Assembly (NCBI GenBank): GCA_023393125.1 | Contig: JAEWMQ010000045.1 | Coordinates: 1-8,443, forward strand | From: Bacillota bacterium | GTDB taxonomy: Bacteria > Bacillota > Clostridia > Lachnospirales > Cellulosilyticaceae | Length of the DNA stretch: 8,443 nt | Reading direction: 5' to 3' | In this document: in pieces, positions 6,381 to 8,443 of the stretch | Layout of the letters: each line of letters starts with the position of its first letter | Numbering within the stretch: the first letter of the stretch is position 1 | The notes under the pieces: model-generated | Told to the model about the DNA's origin: nothing | Database searches by the model: none | The model's input: only the letters and a program-made list of their open reading frames with translations | Program-made: the position numbers and the translations under genes

Positions 6381-7004
6381 TTACAATAGATTCTTGTCTT
6401 TTAGTTTTAATACTTCAGTTGCTGCTTTTATTCGGCGTTCTGCATCATCAGACTTTAGTTCTTCACCTAAAACCTTTAAAGCTTCAGAAAACAGATTGTT
6501 TAATTTGTCAGAGTTTTCATTATTAATTGCTACTTTTTTACCTAGAACACTATCTAATTCACTCTCATTTACAGAATATGGATATTGGCATATAGTATTT
6601 CTGTTCCCTATAAGCTTTTGAATATCTCCAGAAAGTTCATCTAATTTTACTCTCTTAATCCATTCAACACTTCTCTGATGGCACATACCATCATCCTCAT
6701 TATCATATTGAGATTCGTAGCTATAGCAACCTACTTTCCCTACATTAACCATACCCTTTTCAGCCACTAATACTATATCACCATCTGCCATTGTATTAAC
6801 AAATGTATTTACTTGCCCTAATGCATTTCCAAGCTTATGTCCTGTATATCTATATTTTTGTTCGAGTCTATTGCGTATTTCATCCTTGCTCGTCTTTGAT
6901 AAGTCGCCGATACCCGGCCATCCTACACATATAAATCCTTCATTGATAAATTGGTTACAACGTTCAATTCCATGGGGCTTAGTTTTTATTTGGAAAATAT
7001 TCAT
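6381..7004 (-). CDS. Stand-alone EVE/PUA-like domain protein (Mrr N-terminal-like)
   Basis: A protein of 207 residues from ATG 7004. The N-terminal ~140 residues have the order typical of the EVE/PUA-like domain found in front of Mrr-type nuclease domains: GFICVGWPGIGDLS (23-36), a helix KDEIRNRLEQKY (40-51), a Q-containing helix QVNTFVNTM (64-72), the strand motif ADGDIVLV (73-80), a VNVGKVGCYSY strand pair (86-96), and HQRSVEWIKRV (109-119) followed by LDELSGDIQKLIG. Such domains bind nucleic acids, in some cases modified bases. No PD-(D/E)XK nuclease domain follows; instead residues ~168-207 form a charged helical tail (EALKVLGEELKSDDAERRIKAATEVLKL). Assignment is by motif memory, without a profile search. 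A role in sensing modified phage DNA or in regulating the cassette is inferred. Confidence 0.8.
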   Translation of the reverse strand: MNIFQIKTKPHGIERCNQFINEGFICVGWPGIGDLSKTSKDEIRNRLEQKYRYTGHKLGNALGQVNTFVNTMADGDIVLVAEKGMVNVGKVGCYSYESQYDNEDDGMCHQRSVEWIKRVKLDELSGDIQKLIGNRNTICQYPYSVNESELDSVLGKKVAINNENSDKLNNLFSEALKVLGEELKSDDAERRIKAATEVLKLKDKNLL

Positions 7005-7012
7005 CAAATCAA

Positions 7013-7018
7013 CTCCTT
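7013..7018 (-). promoter_or_regulatory. Ribosome binding site that fixes the EVE-like gene start
   Basis: AAGGAG on the minus strand lies 8 nt before ATG 7002-7004 and only 5 nt before the in-frame TTG 7005-7007. Codon preference and spacing both favour the ATG, removing one residue from the longest frame. Confidence 0.75.
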
Positions 7019-7023
7019 GTGTT

Positions 7024-7042
7024 TCGTTACGAATCGTAACGA
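7024..7042. promoter_or_regulatory. Palindromic operator in the cassette leader
   Basis: TCGTTACGA-A-TCGTAACGA on the plus strand is a perfect inverted repeat with 9-bp arms and a 1-bp centre. It starts about 4-5 nt downstream of the predicted transcription start and ends just before the ribosome binding site. It is too symmetric and too tightly centred for a terminator hairpin and best fits a dimeric repressor site. A matching 8-mer (ATCGTAAC) occurs once more at 7139-7146, overlapping the terminase stop codon. Confidence 0.72.
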
Positions 7043-7053
7043 TTTATATTAAT

Positions 7054-7082
7054 AATATATCAGAATATTTTAATTTAGTCAA
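7054..7082 (-). promoter_or_regulatory. sigma-A type promoter of the inserted cassette
   Basis: Minus-strand TTGACT (-35, 7077-7082; five of six consensus bases) and TATATT (-10, 7054-7059; five of six) with a 17-nt AT-rich spacer. Transcription should begin near 7046, directly upstream of the palindrome at 7024-7042, so a bound repressor would block it. It lies between the terminase stop and the EVE-like gene and would allow expression from an otherwise silent prophage. Confidence 0.82.
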
Positions 7083-7145
7083 TATTTTTTTCGTCACGCT
7101 CCCTTACGTTTATGATTAATCTCTATAATATCAATATTATCGTAA

Positions 7146-8443
7146 CTAATTGATAACTAGAATCCCTCTATCATCATAAACACTACCACCATCATCCTTA
7201 TGCCTTATTGCTCTATCGAGTGCCATAATCAAAGCTACTGCTCCATCAATCTTTTCAGTACTCTTTTCTTTATCTGGTTTGATATTACCTGCTGGATCTG
7301 TCTTGATAAAAATATTATCCATCATCCAACGTAAAACTGGATGCCCATTATGGGCCAGTTTCTTCTCCAAAGTAAGTTTCATGAGTTCCTTAGAAGGTGG
7401 TGACATATCCTTATACCCTTGTCCAAAAGGAACTACAGTAAGTCCCATTCCCTCTAGGTTCTGTACCATTTGAACGGCTCCCCATCTATCAAAAGCTATT
7501 TCTTTAATGTTGTACTTAGTGCCCAACTCTTCAATAAAGGCTTCTATAAAGCCATAATGGACAACGTTGCCTTCTGTTGTTTTTACATAATCTTGTTGCT
7601 GCCAGACATTATAGGGAACATGATCTCTTCTTACTCTTAAATCAAGAGTTTCCTCTGGTAGCCAAAAGAAAGGAAGTATTTCATATTTCTCAGTTTCATC
7701 TCTTGGTGGAAATATCAACACAAAAGCTGTTATATCTGTAGTTGATGATAAGTCTAAACCACCATAACATTCCCTTCCATTAAGAGCATCAAGGGAGACT
7801 GGAAAAGCACACTCGTCCCACTTATTCATTGGCATCCAACGAATAGACTGTTTTACCCACTGGTTAAGACGAAGTTGGCGAAATACATTCTCCTCTGCTG
7901 GGTTCTCCTTGGCGGAATTAAAAGCTGTCTTTACTTTTTCTATATCAATTGTAATCCCTAATGAAGGATTGGCTTTATACCAGTTAGCTTCATCTGTCCA
8001 GTCGTCATCATCTGATATACCATAAAGTACAGGATAAAATGTAGGATCTATCTTTCTATTCTCTAGAAGGTCTTTAGATTTTTGATGTAATTCATAGCAT
8101 ATGGAATTTCTATCGGTTCCTGCTGTTGTAATGATGAAAAAAAGTGGTTGTGTTCTAGCATCTCCTGAACCTTTGGTCATAACATCATAGAGCTTACGAT
8201 TAGGTTGTATATGAATCTCGTCAAAGATAAGCCCAGAAACATTGTATCCATGCTTAGTTGAGGTCTCAGCTGAAAGTACTTGATAATAACTAGCTTGGTT
8301 TGGATAAACGATACGTTTAGTTGAACCTACTATTTTTGCACGTCTACTTAATGCTGATGATTGTTTAAGCATTTGTGTGGCTACGTCAAATACGATGGAA
8401 GCCTGCTGTCTATCTGCCGCACAGCCATAGACCTCTGCTGAAG
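7146..8443 (-). CDS. terL: Terminase large subunit (partial, N-terminus outside window)
   Basis: The frame is open to the window edge (first full codon at 8441), giving the C-terminal ~431 residues of the DNA-packaging motor. The ATG at 8372 is internal, because the preceding 23 codons encode SAEVYGCAADRQQASIVFDV, a typical terminase ATPase segment. Visible motifs, numbered from the first full codon: Walker B LIFDEIH near 71-77 with the catalytic Asp-Glu pair, the coupling motif TTAGTD near 105-110, and the RNase H-like nuclease with likely metal ligands Asp230 (GGLDLSS), Asp318 (AFDRWG) and Asp399 (KIDGAVAL). This fits the Terminase_1 family associated with HK97-type phages. Walker A lies outside the window. 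The gene ends with TAG at 7146-7148, followed by the inserted cassette rather than the portal. Confidence 0.95.
   Translation of the reverse strand, partial: SAEVYGCAADRQQASIVFDVATQMLKQSSALSRRAKIVGSTKRIVYPNQASYYQVLSAETSTKHGYNVSGLIFDEIHIQPNRKLYDVMTKGSGDARTQPLFFIITTAGTDRNSICYELHQKSKDLLENRKIDPTFYPVLYGISDDDDWTDEANWYKANPSLGITIDIEKVKTAFNSAKENPAEENVFRQLRLNQWVKQSIRWMPMNKWDECAFPVSLDALNGRECYGGLDLSSTTDITAFVLIFPPRDETEKYEILPFFWLPEETLDLRVRRDHVPYNVWQQQDYVKTTEGNVVHYGFIEAFIEELGTKYNIKEIAFDRWGAVQMVQNLEGMGLTVVPFGQGYKDMSPPSKELMKLTLEKKLAHNGHPVLRWMMDNIFIKTDPAGNIKPDKEKSTEKIDGAVALIMALDRAIRHKDDGGSVYDDRGILVIN

Larger units (their letters stand above)
5918..7082 (-). other. Moron-like cargo cassette between terminase and portal
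   Basis: This interval has all parts of an independent transcription unit: promoter (7054-7082), palindromic operator (7024-7042), an EVE/PUA-like gene, a 124-aa gene and a terminator (5918-5949). It separates terminase and portal genes, which are normally adjacent or nearly so in HK97-type modules. To the eye the non-coding parts are more AT-rich than the neighbouring structural genes. I found no integrase, transposase, terminal inverted repeats or flanking duplication, so acquisition by recombination between phages is more likely than transposition. The exact boundaries are inferred. Confidence 0.72.

Noticed and set aside
6394..6621. Plus-strand open frame of 75 codons, opposite the EVE-like gene
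   Set aside because: It has no ribosome binding site or promoter, and the minus-strand gene has convincing motifs. I considered an antitoxin or antisense product but nothing supports one.
5961..7007. Homing endonuclease, intron or transposon between terminase and portal
   Set aside because: No HNH, GIY-YIG or LAGLIDADG motif, no transposase, and no terminal inverted repeats or target duplication were found; the terminase and portal frames are both intact.
5961..7007. Classic toxin-antitoxin pair
   Set aside because: Neither protein resembles a known toxin or antitoxin family, and neither shows a recognisable helix-turn-helix or ribbon-helix-helix, though the operator layout would fit one.
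6871..7119. Plus-strand open frame of 82 codons crossing the cassette promoter
   Set aside because: It overlaps both the start of the EVE-like gene and its AT-rich promoter, where long open frames arise by chance; there is no upstream ribosome binding site.
7125..7140. Inverted repeat ATAATAT-CA-ATATTAT after the terminase stop as a terminator
   Set aside because: The arms are purely A and T with a 2-nt centre and no T-run, so it cannot form a stable RNA hairpin.
7279..7473. Plus-strand open frame of 64 codons
   Set aside because: It is antisense to the terminase nuclease domain and has no coding features.
1..8443. CRISPR arrays, tRNA or rRNA genes, attachment sites
   Set aside because: I saw no regularly spaced repeats, tRNA-like folds, rRNA segments or integrase-linked direct repeats in the window.

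Overview
The window is a block of late structural genes from a tailed siphophage or prophage of HK97 type, with every supported gene on the minus strand. AT-rich DNA, strong AAGGAGG-like ribosome binding sites, a Gram-positive type LexA box and the phi13-type tail genes point to a low-GC Firmicutes host, probably a clostridium or relative. This is inferred from sequence style; no host gene is present.

Read in the direction of transcription (high to low coordinates), the window starts inside the large terminase gene (8443-7146). A self-contained two-gene cassette follows (about 7082-5918). Then comes the standard head and tail order: portal, ClpP-type prohead protease, HK97 major capsid protein, gp6-like connector, head-closure protein, HK97-gp10-like protein, tail terminator-like protein, phi13-type major tail protein and tail assembly chaperone. 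These genes are packed with ATGA, TAATG and short overlaps, as expected for one polycistronic late mRNA. The chaperone gene carries a -1 slippery site and an uninterrupted -1 extension, so it makes a short and a long form (112 and 180 residues).

Two places break this order. Between terminase and portal, where these phages usually have little or nothing, a cassette has its own sigma-A promoter, a 19-bp perfect palindrome acting as a likely operator, a gene for a stand-alone EVE/PUA-like domain resembling the N-terminal part of Mrr-type restriction proteins, a 124-aa protein of unknown function, and a Rho-independent terminator. This is the architecture of a phage moron and is the best candidate here for an undescribed system, possibly in phage exclusion or modified-DNA sensing. 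At the low-coordinate end, directly after the chaperone and where a tape-measure gene would be expected, a second independent unit starts: a near-perfect promoter overlapped by a LexA (SOS) box drives a gene cut off by the window edge. The late operon is therefore interrupted by two separately controlled cargo units.

Several starts are decided by ribosome binding sites: the capsid gene most likely starts at an internal GTG, and the portal, head-closure and EVE-like genes are each slightly shorter than their longest open frames.
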